Counted from the first letter of the stretch, positions 1 through 9,150 are shown. The stretch is DNA of 64,000 nt from QYOJ01 sp964616825 (GCA_964616825.1 CAZTSX010000001.1:62001-126000); one strand, 5' to 3'. Notes: generated by a model not told the origin, from the sequence alone. A program made the numbers and translations.

Positions 1-1731
1 GGCAGATGGAATATTCCACACCCGGAGCTGGAAATCCCTTCAGAACAACCACCTGAACTCAGCGAAATTCTTCGGCCATTATACAGTTCATCAGAGAAGC
101 TAAAGTCGAAGGGGTTGGATAGCAGAGGGATATCCAGGCTAATGAAAACCCTGATCCTTCATGAAAAGTTTCATGTCCCGGAGACCTTTCCTGATCAGAT
201 TCTGGAACAACTATACCTGAGCCCCCGGCAGGAAGCTTTTATCAACATCCACTTTCCTGAATCTCCCGATCAACTGAAACTGGCTGTTGCCCGGCTGAAG
301 TTTGAAGAACTCTTCTTTATTCAACTCCGGTTGCTTCAGCAGAGGTTTCTCAGGCTCCATAAGCAAGACGGTCATCTTTTCAATAAGGTTGGAGAGTTTG
401 TCAATCAATTTTATCACCATCACCTGACCTTTGAACTAACTAATGCTCAGAAACGGGTGATCAAAGAGATTCGGAACGACCTTGGCTCGGGCAAACAGAT
501 GAATCGCCTGCTACAAGGTGACGTGGGAAGCGGCAAAACGCTCGTGGCGCTGATGACAATGCTCATAGCCATGGATAATGGGTATCAGGCATGTATCATG
601 GCTCCGACAGAGATCCTGGCTATCCAGCACTTTCATACAATCTCGAAGATGCTAGAGGAAATGGATGTTCAGATCCGGTTACTGACAGGCTCCACCAAGG
701 CTTCGGATCGTCGCGAAATGCAGGAAGGATTGATGCAAGGCCACATTCAGATCATGATCGGCACCCATGCATTGCTGGAGGAGTATGTGCAGTTCAGCAA
801 CCTTGGGGTGGTCGTGATCGATGAACAGCACCGGTTTGGCGTAGCCCAACGTGCAAAACTCTGGGAGAAAAACAGGATCACTCCCCATGTGCTGGTCATG
901 ACCGCCACTCCTATTCCCAGGACTCTGGCTATGACACTCTATGGAGATCTGGATAGCTCAATCATCGATGAGATGCCGCCAGGGAGAAAACCGGTAATTA
1001 CCCGCCATGCCTATGAATCCAAGCGCCTGGAGCTTTTTGGCTTCATGAAAAAGAAGATCAAAGAGGGGAACCAGGTCTATATGGTCTATCCTCTGATTAA
1101 AGAGTCGGAGACGATGGACCTGAAGAATTTAATGGATGGATACGATGCAGTGGTTCGGGAATTTCCTCTTCCCGACTTCGCCATAAGTATTGTTCATGGG
1201 AAGATGAAATCCACAGATAAGGCATATGAGGTGCATCGGTTTGTGAAGGGAGAGACCCAGATCATGGTGGCCACCACAGTGATTGAAGTCGGGGTTGATA
1301 TCCCCAATGCTTCGGTCATGGTTATCGAGAATGCAGAACGATTTGGTCTTTCACAGCTTCATCAGCTCAGGGGACGCGTTGGCCGCGGATCAGAGCAGTC
1401 ATTCTGTATCCTGATGACAGAGGATAAATTAACATCAGATGCCCGGAAACGGATCCGAACGATGGTAAGCACTACCGACGGCTTCCGGATTGCCGAAACC
1501 GATCTGCAATTGAGGGGCCCCGGTGACCTGGAAGGGACACAGCAGAGTGGAATTCTCGATCTGAAAATTGCTGATATTGTAAAGGATGAAAAAATATTGA
1601 AACAGAGCCGGATTCTGGCGGCCGAGATCATCGAAGAAGATCCCGGACTGGTGTTGCCAAAGAACCAACGCCTGAACCATCATCTGCGGATGATGAATAA
1701 ATACGAGCATAACTGGGGGCTGATCAGCTGA
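1..1731 (+). CDS. recG: ATP-dependent DNA helicase RecG (5' end outside window)
   Basis: C-terminal 576 codons of RecG, the superfamily-2 helicase that regresses stalled replication forks and branch-migrates Holliday junctions. The frame is open from base 1, so the true start and part of the N-terminal wedge domain lie to the left; the TTG at 115 is not the start. Visible motifs: Walker A GDVGSGKT near base 517, DEQH box near 819, TATPIPRT near 900 and QLRGRVGRG near 1363. The C-terminal accessory region is complete and ends at TGA 1731. No damage is seen. pheT follows after 46 bp with its own candidate promoter. Confidence 0.97.
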   Translation, partial: GRWNIPHPELEIPSEQPPELSEILRPLYSSSEKLKSKGLDSRGISRLMKTLILHEKFHVPETFPDQILEQLYLSPRQEAFINIHFPESPDQLKLAVARLKFEELFFIQLRLLQQRFLRLHKQDGHLFNKVGEFVNQFYHHHLTFELTNAQKRVIKEIRNDLGSGKQMNRLLQGDVGSGKTLVALMTMLIAMDNGYQACIMAPTEILAIQHFHTISKMLEEMDVQIRLLTGSTKASDRREMQEGLMQGHIQIMIGTHALLEEYVQFSNLGVVVIDEQHRFGVAQRAKLWEKNRITPHVLVMTATPIPRTLAMTLYGDLDSSIIDEMPPGRKPVITRHAYESKRLELFGFMKKKIKEGNQVYMVYPLIKESETMDLKNLMDGYDAVVREFPLPDFAISIVHGKMKSTDKAYEVHRFVKGETQIMVATTVIEVGVDIPNASVMVIENAERFGLSQLHQLRGRVGRGSEQSFCILMTEDKLTSDARKRIRTMVSTTDGFRIAETDLQLRGPGDLEGTQQSGILDLKIADIVKDEKILKQSRILAAEIIEEDPGLVLPKNQRLNHHLRMMNKYEHNWGLIS

Positions 1732-1757
1732 TTTGTCGGAATTTATCCCTAATTTTG
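1732..1757 (+). promoter_or_regulatory. Candidate promoter of pheT
   Basis: TAATTTTG at 1750-1757 fits the Bacteroidota -7 element TAnnTTTG, and TTTG at 1732-1735 could be the -33 element, although the 14-bp spacer is shorter than the usual 17-23. The box lies 20 bp before the pheT ATG, giving a short leader. The call rests on sequence match only. Confidence 0.4.
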
Positions 1758-1777
1758 TCCCTTAACTTTATCGTTTC

Positions 1778-3883
1778 ATGAATATTTCATACAACTGGTT
1801 GAAACAATATGTAGACCTGGATCTTCCTGCTGAAGAGGTGGAGGAGATGCTCACCGGATGCGGTTTGGAAGTGGAGCGGATGATCAGTGCTGAAGAGGTC
1901 ATTTTTCAAATCGGACTGACACCAAACCGCGGTGATGCCACTTCTCATATTGGCATAGCACGCGACCTGGTTGCTGTGCTCAATAATTTCGGAAAGAATA
2001 GTGCGCCGGAAAATAACAGGACTCTCCTGCATGTCCCTGATGTTTCGGGTTTCAAACCGGACAACAATAAAAGGAGGATTGATGTTGCTGTGGAAGATAT
2101 AACCGCATGCCCACGCTATTCAGGCCTTACAATCACTAATGTCAATATCGGAGAATCACCAGGCTGGCTTCAAAATCGTCTTCTTTCTGTTGGCTTGAGA
2201 CCGATCAACAACATTGTAGATATCACAAACTACATCCTGATGGAGGTAGGTCAGCCGCTACATGCTTTTGATGCTGATGAAATTGATGGCGAGAAAATAG
2301 TAATTAAAAAGTATCCTTCCGGAACACCTTTCACCACCCTGGATGAAGTAGATAGAGAGCTAACCGGAAACGATCTGATGATATGCAGTACGACCAGGCC
2401 GATGTGTATTGCCGGTGTTTTTGGAGGAGTACGTTCTGGCGTCACAGAATCGACGAAGAATATTTTCCTCGAAAGTGCTTGCTTTGATCCTGTTACCATC
2501 AGACAGACGGCCCGGTTTCATGGATTACAAACAGATGCCTCGTTCCGGTTTGAACGAGGAACCGACATCGGGATCACACCCTATGCATTGAAACGGGCTG
2601 CCCTGATGATCAAGGAGATTGCCGGCGGTGAGATCGCGTCTGAAATCGTAGATGTCTATCCGAGACCGGTACCGAATACGAAAGTCTCCCTCAGGTTTGT
2701 TAACCTCGATCGGCTTATTGGAAAGCAGATCCCCCGGGATGTGGTAAAAAGTATCCTGCAGGATCTTGAGATCCTGATTGAACATGAAGATGATCAAGGC
2801 CTCGATCTGGTCATTCCCTCCTGTAAAGTGGACGTGACCAGGGAGGCTGATGTAATTGAGGAGGTATTGCGGATCTATGGATACAATAACGTAGAGATTC
2901 CCATTGATGTAAAATCATCGCTGACGTTCCTTCCCAAACCCGACCCGGATCAAATTCGCAATGTCATCGCTGAGATGCTTAGTGTGAATGGCTTCTTCGA
3001 GATCATCAATAACTCTCTGACCCGATCAACCTATTATCAGGAGAACGCGGCTTTTCCGGCAGAGTTATGCGTCAACATCCTGAATCCGACCAGTCGTGAC
3101 CTGAATGTGATGCGTCAAACCCTGTTATATGGTGGTCTGGAGACCATCGTTTACAATCAGAACAGAAAGGCTTTCGATCTGAAGCTCTATGAGATGGGGA
3201 CAATCTATTCGAAAGCTGCCAGGGAGAACGAAGACTATCTTTCCGGTTATCGTGAACAACAGCAACTTGCACTATTCCTAACGGGCAGGTCAATGCCTGA
3301 GAATTGGGACACATCTGATACTCCGGTTGATCTTTATCAAATGAAAGGATACCTCTATGCCATGTTAACCAGGTTATCCATTGATGAAAGGGATATCAAA
3401 CTTGATCCATTCTCCTCTTCGATCCTCCGGGATGGATTTTCCTGTCAATCTGGCAACTTCATGCTGATTACAGCCGGGCATTTAAGGGATTCGGTGTTGA
3501 AGCAGTTTGAAATAAAACTTCCGGTGCTTTTTGCAGCTGTCGACATGGATCTGTTACTGAAATTGATCCCTGAAAAAGAGTTACAATACAAGGAACTGCT
3601 CAAGTTTCCGGAAGTACGAAGAGATATCGCTTTGATGCTTGACAAAGAGATTACTTTTAACCAGATCAAGCAGGTAGCTTATCAAACCGAGAAAAAAATT
3701 CTCCGTGATGTCGGATTGTTTGATGTGTATGAAGGAGACCAGATTGAAACCGGAAAGAAATCTTACGCTGTGAGCTTCCAGCTTTGTGATGATTCAAAGA
3801 CTCTCACAGATGCTGAGATCGATAAGGTAATGGACCGCATGGCCAGGGCTCTGGAACAGAAACTGGGGGCGAAGATCCGGTAA
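1778..3883 (+). CDS. pheT: Phenylalanyl-tRNA synthetase beta subunit, lacking the N-terminal tRNA-binding (EMAP) domain
   Basis: Beta subunit of the PheRS heterotetramer that charges tRNA-Phe. Seen: the N-terminal segment MNISYNWLKQYVDLDL to GLEVER (residues 1-35), then directly the IGLTPNRGD segment (about 47-55), B3/B4 editing region (about 85-260, with NYILMEVGQPLHAFD), B5 DNA-binding-like domain (about 290-370, VTREADVIEEVLRIYGY), catalytic-like core and the C-terminal anticodon-binding FDX-ACB domain (about 607-701). The protein is 701 residues, whereas bacterial PheT is normally about 790-820. The missing piece is the B2 OB-fold tRNA-binding domain that normally sits between GLEVE and the TPNRxD segment. 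The frame is intact, so the gene looks functional but domain-deleted. pheS is not in the window. Confidence 0.95.
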   Translation: MNISYNWLKQYVDLDLPAEEVEEMLTGCGLEVERMISAEEVIFQIGLTPNRGDATSHIGIARDLVAVLNNFGKNSAPENNRTLLHVPDVSGFKPDNNKRRIDVAVEDITACPRYSGLTITNVNIGESPGWLQNRLLSVGLRPINNIVDITNYILMEVGQPLHAFDADEIDGEKIVIKKYPSGTPFTTLDEVDRELTGNDLMICSTTRPMCIAGVFGGVRSGVTESTKNIFLESACFDPVTIRQTARFHGLQTDASFRFERGTDIGITPYALKRAALMIKEIAGGEIASEIVDVYPRPVPNTKVSLRFVNLDRLIGKQIPRDVVKSILQDLEILIEHEDDQGLDLVIPSCKVDVTREADVIEEVLRIYGYNNVEIPIDVKSSLTFLPKPDPDQIRNVIAEMLSVNGFFEIINNSLTRSTYYQENAAFPAELCVNILNPTSRDLNVMRQTLLYGGLETIVYNQNRKAFDLKLYEMGTIYSKAARENEDYLSGYREQQQLALFLTGRSMPENWDTSDTPVDLYQMKGYLYAMLTRLSIDERDIKLDPFSSSILRDGFSCQSGNFMLITAGHLRDSVLKQFEIKLPVLFAAVDMDLLLKLIPEKELQYKELLKFPEVRRDIALMLDKEITFNQIKQVAYQTEKKILRDVGLFDVYEGDQIETGKKSYAVSFQLCDDSKTLTDAEIDKVMDRMARALEQKLGAKIR

Positions 3884-3906
3884 CTATCTTTTTTGTATTT
3901 TTGATT

Positions 3907-5130
3907 ATGGATATCTTAGCAATAAAGCAGCGATTTGGAATTATTGGCAATTCTCCATTGCTCGACAGAGCAATTGATATTGCCAGGCAGGTGGCGGCTA
4001 CAGATATTACTGTCCTGATTTCAGGCGAAAGTGGAACAGGTAAAGAATTTTTCCCCAAGATCATACACCAATTGAGTGCCCGTAAGCATGGGCCCTATAT
4101 CGCTGTGAATTGTGGGGCGATCCCGGAAGGAACGATTGATTCAGAACTGTTCGGACATGAGAAGGGTTCGTTCACCGGCGCTCATGAAGCCCGTAAAGGG
4201 TATTTTGAGGTGGTAAACGGGGGAACGATCTTCCTGGATGAAGTAGCCGAACTACCCTTATCCACACAGGTTCGTTTGCTCCGGGTGTTGGAATTGGGTG
4301 AATTCATGCGAGTTGGCTCGTCGAAATCACTGAAGACTAATGTTCGGGTTGTAGCTGCAACCAATATCAACATTACTGAAGCAATTGCTGCCGGGAAATT
4401 CCGTCAGGATCTTTATTACCGGCTGAATACCGTGCCGATTTTCATCCCTCCGATACGTGAGCGCAAAGAGGATATACATCTGCTCTTTCGAAAGTTCGCC
4501 AGCGATGCTGCTGAGAAATACCGAATGCCATCAATTCATCTGGATGATGAAGCGGTACAGATGCTGATGAATTATCGCTGGCCCGGTAATATCCGTCAGT
4601 TAAGGAATATCACAGAACAGATCTCGATTATTGAGAAAAACCGGGAAATCGATGCAGTGACACTTGCAAAATATCTTCCACATAGCCAGGGAAGCGAACT
4701 CCCTGTGCTGTATCAGGGAGAGGAGTCATCGAAGATCTCAGAGAGAGAACTTCTCTACAAAGTTCTTTTTGACATGAAACGGGATATGACAGACTTGAAA
4801 CAGCTGGTAATGAACATGATCGAAAGTGAGAATGTTGACGGAACCATCGGAGAAAATAAGCATATCTTGCAGCGTCTGTATAAAGATCATTCTGACGAAC
4901 AAATTGTGGAGTCACCAGTGGTCGTCCATGCAGCCGATGCAAGCTATGAGGAGCCTGTCGAAGAATTGGAAGAGGTGGATGAATCACTCTCATTAGAGAA
5001 ACAAGAAGTGGAGTATATCAAAAAAGCGCTTCTGAAGTACGATGGGAAGCGGAAAGATGCTGCCCGGGAGTTGGGAATCTCGGAGAGAACCCTCTACAGG
5101 AAGATCAAAGAGTTTAACATCGAATCATGA
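3907..5130 (+). CDS. Sigma-54 interaction domain transcriptional activator (no sensory N-terminal domain)
   Basis: Bacterial enhancer-binding protein, about 407 residues, expected to open sigma-54 promoters by ATP hydrolysis. Walker A GESGTGKE lies near residue 39, the sigma-54 contact loop reads GSFTGA near 86 (usual form GAFTGA), Walker B IFLDE near 108, and a Fis-type helix-turn-helix ends the protein (about 365-407). There is no receiver, PAS or GAF domain in front of the AAA+ module. ATG 3907 is chosen over TTG 3901. It overlaps the next gene (lptE) by 4 bp (ATGA), so it heads the lptE/secG operon. Family members at this locus are common in Bacteroidota; targets cannot be read from the sequence. 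Confidence 0.93.
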   Translation: MDILAIKQRFGIIGNSPLLDRAIDIARQVAATDITVLISGESGTGKEFFPKIIHQLSARKHGPYIAVNCGAIPEGTIDSELFGHEKGSFTGAHEARKGYFEVVNGGTIFLDEVAELPLSTQVRLLRVLELGEFMRVGSSKSLKTNVRVVAATNINITEAIAAGKFRQDLYYRLNTVPIFIPPIRERKEDIHLLFRKFASDAAEKYRMPSIHLDDEAVQMLMNYRWPGNIRQLRNITEQISIIEKNREIDAVTLAKYLPHSQGSELPVLYQGEESSKISERELLYKVLFDMKRDMTDLKQLVMNMIESENVDGTIGENKHILQRLYKDHSDEQIVESPVVVHAADASYEEPVEELEEVDESLSLEKQEVEYIKKALLKYDGKRKDAARELGISERTLYRKIKEFNIES

Positions 5131-5669
5131 GAAGCCTGAGACTGACCGGATTGAACAGATGGCATGGAGCAGTGATGCTGATGGCGCTTTTGGGAAACCT
5201 CTTACTTGTCGACTCCTGTAAGATGAGTTACTCGTTCACTGGCGCATCCATCTCTCCCGAGGTGAAAACGATCTCAATTGATAATTTTCCTAATGAAGCA
5301 TTACTTGTTGTTCCTACCCTCAGCCGGAATTTTACCGAAGCGCTGCAAACTTATTTTACCTCCCAGACTAACCTGATGCTGGTTGACCGGAATGGAGATT
5401 TGCATCTGGAAGGTGCAATTGTCAGCTACGGAGTCCAACCGGTAGCGATACAGGGAAATGAAACTGCTGCATTGAATAGATTGACTATCACGGTGGAGGT
5501 GAAGTTCACCAATAAATTTAATGAGACCCAGAACTTCAAGTCGAATTTTTCCAGGTACCTGGATTATCCCAGTGACCAAAATTTAGTTTCCGTGCAGGAG
5601 ACATTGATCGAGGAGATTAACGAACAACTGGTCGATGATATTTTTAATAAAGCCGTGGTGAACTGGTAG
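5127..5669 (+). CDS. lptE: LptE-family LPS assembly lipoprotein
   Basis: 180-residue predicted outer-membrane lipoprotein. The N-terminus has a hydrophobic stretch followed by a lipobox-like LVDSC with the candidate lipidated cysteine at residue 31. The conserved stretch YSFTGASISPEVKTISIDNF matches the Bacteroidota LptE family, the partner that plugs LptD during lipopolysaccharide insertion. The start overlaps the upstream activator gene by 4 bp, implying translational coupling, and the position before secG is the usual one in this phylum. LptD is not in the window. Assignment is by family resemblance and gene order. Confidence 0.82.
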   Translation: MRSLRLTGLNRWHGAVMLMALLGNLLLVDSCKMSYSFTGASISPEVKTISIDNFPNEALLVVPTLSRNFTEALQTYFTSQTNLMLVDRNGDLHLEGAIVSYGVQPVAIQGNETAALNRLTITVEVKFTNKFNETQNFKSNFSRYLDYPSDQNLVSVQETLIEEINEQLVDDIFNKAVVNW

Positions 5670-5682
5670 TTCACTAACGAAT

Positions 5683-6588
5683 ATGATGGAGACCCGTAAG
5701 TTTTTAACATATGTGAAAAATCCGGCAAACGTCGATGACAAAAGCCTGAAGCAGTTTGAAGAGCTCCAGAAAAAATATCCTTATTGTCAGACGGCAATGC
5801 TTCTCTATACATTCAATCTCTTTAAAGAGGATCATCCTCAGTATGCCGTTCAGTTGAAAAAGGCAGCAGCCTATGCTTCCGACAGGAGAATGCTGAAGCG
5901 GCTCATCAACATATACAAAGCTGCTCACCCAAAGCCTGTAAAAAAGCCGACGCCACCCATTCCTGCTCCATCCAAACCAAAACAACCTAAGATCGTTCAG
6001 CCTGAGCCCACAAAGCCTGAACATCCTGAAGTAATTCAACCAGAAAAGGTAATTCCGCCTGTTCAAGAACCTGTTAAGAGGGTAGTTTTTAAACCCGTTC
6101 CCTTTATGGAAGAGGAGAAGAGTGAAGATTCAATGAGGGATAAACTCCTTGAAATCGTTCACAAGCGTCTGGCTGAGATTGCCGAAGAAAGAGGTGATGA
6201 AGCACCACAACGAGAGTCTGTCAAAGCCTCACCACCTGCAGAGATCACCCGCAGGAAAAAACGTGTGACCTTCACTGTTCAGTCACCCAGGCACATGACC
6301 AGGCAGGAGTTGATAGAAAAGTTTATCCGTGAAGAGCCGAAGATATCTGCACCCCGGACAGTTTTTTTAAAGCCTGCCAAGCCGACAGTTCAAAGTGAAA
6401 TGGAGGATGCCGAGATTGTTAGTGAGACACTGGCAATTTTATACCATAAACAGGGGAACACCGGGAAATCCATCCGGGTTTATGAGAAATTATGTTTGCT
6501 TTTTCCTGAAAAAAGTAGTTACTTTGCAGCCCGAATTGAAGAGCTAAAGGCTAACCACCAAACTGACAATGAGGAAAGTGAGTCTTAA
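5683..6588 (+). CDS. Hypothetical TPR-like protein with proline-rich linker
   Basis: 301 residues, no signal peptide. An N-terminal helical segment (about 1-85, with the pattern FEELQKKYPYCQTAMLLY typical of helical-repeat proteins) is followed by a Pro/Lys-rich low-complexity linker (about 86-150), a charged middle, and a C-terminal TPR-like pair (about 245-290, ILYHKQGNTGKSIRVYEKL). Proteins of this shape lie between lptE and secG in many Bacteroidota, but I know of no assigned role. Its place suggests a link to envelope assembly or secretion; that is inference. ATG 5683 and ATG 5686 are equally possible starts. Confidence 0.8.
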   Translation: MMETRKFLTYVKNPANVDDKSLKQFEELQKKYPYCQTAMLLYTFNLFKEDHPQYAVQLKKAAAYASDRRMLKRLINIYKAAHPKPVKKPTPPIPAPSKPKQPKIVQPEPTKPEHPEVIQPEKVIPPVQEPVKRVVFKPVPFMEEEKSEDSMRDKLLEIVHKRLAEIAEERGDEAPQRESVKASPPAEITRRKKRVTFTVQSPRHMTRQELIEKFIREEPKISAPRTVFLKPAKPTVQSEMEDAEIVSETLAILYHKQGNTGKSIRVYEKLCLLFPEKSSYFAARIEELKANHQTDNEESES

Positions 6589-6597
6589 ATGTTTTTT

Positions 6598-6632
6598 CAA
6601 ATCGTAAATCATAAATCATAAATCGTAATTTT
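6598..6632 (+). repeat. Short degenerate tandem repeat (AAATCnTA units)
   Basis: The gap between the TPR gene and secG consists of about four imperfect 8-bp units related to AAATCATA/AAATCGTA. Similar word-like, low-complexity units, with different sequences, occur in several other intergenic gaps of this window. Confidence 0.7.
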
Positions 6633-6638
6633 AGAAAA

Positions 6639-6971
6639 ATGGGTTTCTATATTTTAGTCTCAGTCCTGATCCTGATCACCTGTGTGTTGATGGTTCTTGT
6701 TGTATTGGTGCAAAACTCCAAAGGAGGTGGGTTGGCATCGAATTTCTCATCCTCAAATCAGTATATGGGTGTCAGAAAAACAGCAGACTTCCTGGAGAAA
6801 TCAACGTGGACACTCGCAATTGTCCTCCTGGGACTCAGCGTCTTCTCAATTTTCGTGATTCCAAAGAATCAGGAAGGAGCAGTAACACAAGAGAGTGAGA
6901 TCCAGAGGCAGATCGATGAGAATACAGCGCCGATCAATGATTTTCAGATGCCACCTGAGCGGAACGAGTAA
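6639..6971 (+). CDS. secG: Preprotein translocase subunit SecG
   Basis: 110-residue small membrane subunit of the SecYEG channel. Two hydrophobic segments (about 2-22 and 55-75) flank the conserved cytosolic loop VLVQNSKGGGLASNFS, the family signature. The tail is short and acidic. Co-directional with lptE and the TPR protein, 50 bp after the latter, and closed by the terminator at 6985-7020. No abnormality. Confidence 0.95.
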   Translation: MGFYILVSVLILITCVLMVLVVLVQNSKGGGLASNFSSSNQYMGVRKTADFLEKSTWTLAIVLLGLSVFSIFVIPKNQEGAVTQESEIQRQIDENTAPINDFQMPPERNE

Positions 6972-6984
6972 TTTATACCAAAGC

Positions 6985-7020
6985 AATGTCAGAATGTCAG
7001 CATATTCTGACATTTTTTTT
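6985..7020 (+). terminator. Rho-independent terminator after secG
   Basis: Perfect 11-bp stem AATGTCAGAAT / ATTCTGACATT (6985-6995 and 7004-7014) with an 8-base loop, followed by a T run to 7020. It separates the envelope operon from groES-groEL. The stem contains the word TGTCAG, which recurs in the loop. Confidence 0.9.
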
Positions 7021-7116
7021 GCATTTCACCGAAAACCAGCTTTGGCACAAAATGTGACATGTGCGAGACACAGATAACAACGAAATTTCTTAATGTTTAA
7101 CGTTAAATAAATTGAT

Positions 7117-7395
7117 ATGGCAAAATTGAACATCAAACCCTTGGCAGACAGGGTGCTGATTGAACCAGCTCCGGCAGAAGCTAAGACAGCTGGAGGAATT
7201 ATCATTCCTGACACTGCAAAGGAGAAACCTCAAAAAGGAACCATCGTGGCCGTTGGTCCTGGGAAAAAAGACGAACCCATCACCGTCAAGGTTGGTGATA
7301 ATGTACTCTACGGCAAATATGCCGGAACAGAGATCACCATTGCCGGAGTGGATTATATGATTATGAGAGAATCTGATGTAGTTGCGATTATCTGA
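7117..7395 (+). CDS. groES: Co-chaperonin GroES
   Basis: 92-residue lid of the GroEL chamber. The start KPLADRVLIEP, the mobile-loop segment around residues 17-32 (AEAKTAGGIIIPD) and the C-terminal VDYMIMRESDVVAII are typical. groEL follows after 51 bp. I found no CIRCE element (TTAGCACTC-N9-GAGTGCTAA) upstream, consistent with the phylum, so HrcA control of that type is not supported. Confidence 0.98.
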   Translation: MAKLNIKPLADRVLIEPAPAEAKTAGGIIIPDTAKEKPQKGTIVAVGPGKKDEPITVKVGDNVLYGKYAGTEITIAGVDYMIMRESDVVAII

Positions 7396-7446
7396 TCCTC
7401 CAAATGATTTATGTATAAACTAGATAAAAACCAATAAATTAAAAAA

Positions 7447-9096
7447 ATGGCAAAAGATATTATTTTTAATATAAAAGCAAGAGAAGCTTTGAAACAAGGT
7501 GTTGATGAGCTCTCAGATGCAGTAAAAGTAACGTTGGGACCCAAAGGACGGAATGTCATCATGGAGAAATCATATGGTGCACCTATGGTATCCAAAGATG
7601 GTGTAACCGTAGCAAAAGAAATTGAACTTCCTGATCCTGTGGCAAATATGGGTGCTCAAATGGTCAAGGAAGTTGCTTCGAAGACCAGCGACATTGCCGG
7701 CGATGGTACAACAACAGCTACCGTACTGGCTCAATCTATCTTTACAACCGGACTGAAGAATGTAACCGCAGGAGCCAATCCGATGGATCTCAAGAGAGGG
7801 ATCGATAAAGCAGTTATTGAGGTGGTTGATTCACTGAAGAAGCAGACGAAGGAAGTTGGGGATAGCCTGGAGAAGATCGAACAAGTTGCTTCCGTTTCTG
7901 CTAACAACGATGCCTTCATTGGAAAGATGATTGCCGAAGCAATGGACAAAGTAAAGAAAGAGGGTGTAATTACCATTGAAGAGGCGAAAGGCATTGAAAC
8001 AACTGTGAAAGTAGTGGAAGGGATGCAGTTCGACCGCGGATACATCTCTCCCTATTTTGTTACGGATACGGAAAAAATGGAAGTTGTGTTTGAGAATCCC
8101 TATATTCTGATCTATGACAAGAAGATTTCTGTTATGAAAGATCTTCTTCCACTACTCGAGAAGGCTGTACAGTCTGGACGCCCGTTCCTGATTATCTCGG
8201 AAGACATTGAAGGGGAAGCACTTGCAACCCTGGTTGTAAATAAGATCCGTGGCACACTGAAGGTAGCCGCAGTGAAGGCCCCTGGATTTGGCGACAGAAG
8301 GAAAGAGATGCTGGAAGACATTGCCATTCTGACAGGTGGAACAGTGATCAGCGAAGAGAAAGGATTTAAACTGGAAGATACAACTCTTCAGGACCTGGGT
8401 GAAGCTGAGAAGGTGACCATCGACAAAGAAAACACCACAATCATTAATGGGAATGGTAAGAAAGAAGACATTGAAGGCCGGGTCAACCAGATCAGGTCTC
8501 AGATCGAAAAATCTACATCTGATTACGATAGCGAAAAACTGCAGGAGCGCCTGGCCAAACTGGCTGGAGGTGTTGCTGTCATTTACGTTGGTGCCGCATC
8601 TGAAATTGAGATGAAAGAGAAAAAAGACCGTTTCGATGATGCACTTCATGCTACTCGTGCTGCCATTGAAGAGGGAATCATCCCCGGTGGTGGTGTGGCA
8701 TATCTGCGTGCCATCAAGGCGATCGATAAACTCAAAGGCGAAAACGAAGACGAAGAGACAGGGATTGCTATTGTAAAGAGAGCGCTTGAAGAGCCTCTTC
8801 GCCAGATCGTAGAAAATGCCGGAATGGAAGGTTCTATCATCGTACAGAAGGTGAAAGAAGGTAAAGATGATTTGGGATTCAATGCGGTTACGGAAGTTTA
8901 TGAGCCACTCTTTAAGGCTGGCGTCATTGATCCGACAAAAGTTGCCCGTGTTGCATTAGAGAATGCCGCTTCTGTTGCCAGCATGTTGTTGACAACAGAG
9001 TGTGTAGTTGTTTCCATCAAGGAAGAGAAACCAGCGATGCCACCGATGAGCCCGGATATGGGCGGTATGGGTGGAATGGGTGGCGGCATGTATTAA
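7447..9096 (+). CDS. groEL: Chaperonin GroEL
   Basis: 549-residue 60-kDa chaperonin forming the double ring that folds proteins with GroES and ATP. Normal full length, with the conserved ATP-site segments VTLGPKGRNVIMEKS and GDGTTTATVLAQ near the start and a Gly/Met-rich tail ending GGMGGMGGGMY. Encoded with groES and terminated by the hairpin at 9118-9150. Single copy in this window; no abnormal feature. Confidence 0.99.
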   Translation: MAKDIIFNIKAREALKQGVDELSDAVKVTLGPKGRNVIMEKSYGAPMVSKDGVTVAKEIELPDPVANMGAQMVKEVASKTSDIAGDGTTTATVLAQSIFTTGLKNVTAGANPMDLKRGIDKAVIEVVDSLKKQTKEVGDSLEKIEQVASVSANNDAFIGKMIAEAMDKVKKEGVITIEEAKGIETTVKVVEGMQFDRGYISPYFVTDTEKMEVVFENPYILIYDKKISVMKDLLPLLEKAVQSGRPFLIISEDIEGEALATLVVNKIRGTLKVAAVKAPGFGDRRKEMLEDIAILTGGTVISEEKGFKLEDTTLQDLGEAEKVTIDKENTTIINGNGKKEDIEGRVNQIRSQIEKSTSDYDSEKLQERLAKLAGGVAVIYVGAASEIEMKEKKDRFDDALHATRAAIEEGIIPGGGVAYLRAIKAIDKLKGENEDEETGIAIVKRALEEPLRQIVENAGMEGSIIVQKVKEGKDDLGFNAVTEVYEPLFKAGVIDPTKVARVALENAASVASMLLTTECVVVSIKEEKPAMPPMSPDMGGMGGMGGGMY

Positions 9097-9117
9097 GCCA
9101 ACTCCATAAAAATGGTA

Positions 9118-9150
9118 AAGAAACCCTTTCAGTTAGAGAGGGTTTTTTTT
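9118..9150 (+). terminator. Rho-independent terminator after groEL
   Basis: Stem AAACCCTTTC / GAGAGGGTTT (one G-T pair) around the loop AGTTA, followed by eight to nine Ts. It starts 22 bp after the groEL stop codon. Confidence 0.9.

Noticed and set aside
3896..3903. TATTTTTG as promoter of the sigma-54 activator gene
   Set aside because: It ends only 4 bp before the start codon, so transcription would begin inside the gene; probably chance in an AT-rich spot.
7030..7070. TTGGCAC ahead of groES as a sigma-54 promoter
   Set aside because: The GC of the -12 element is not at the required spacing after the GG of TGGCAC.
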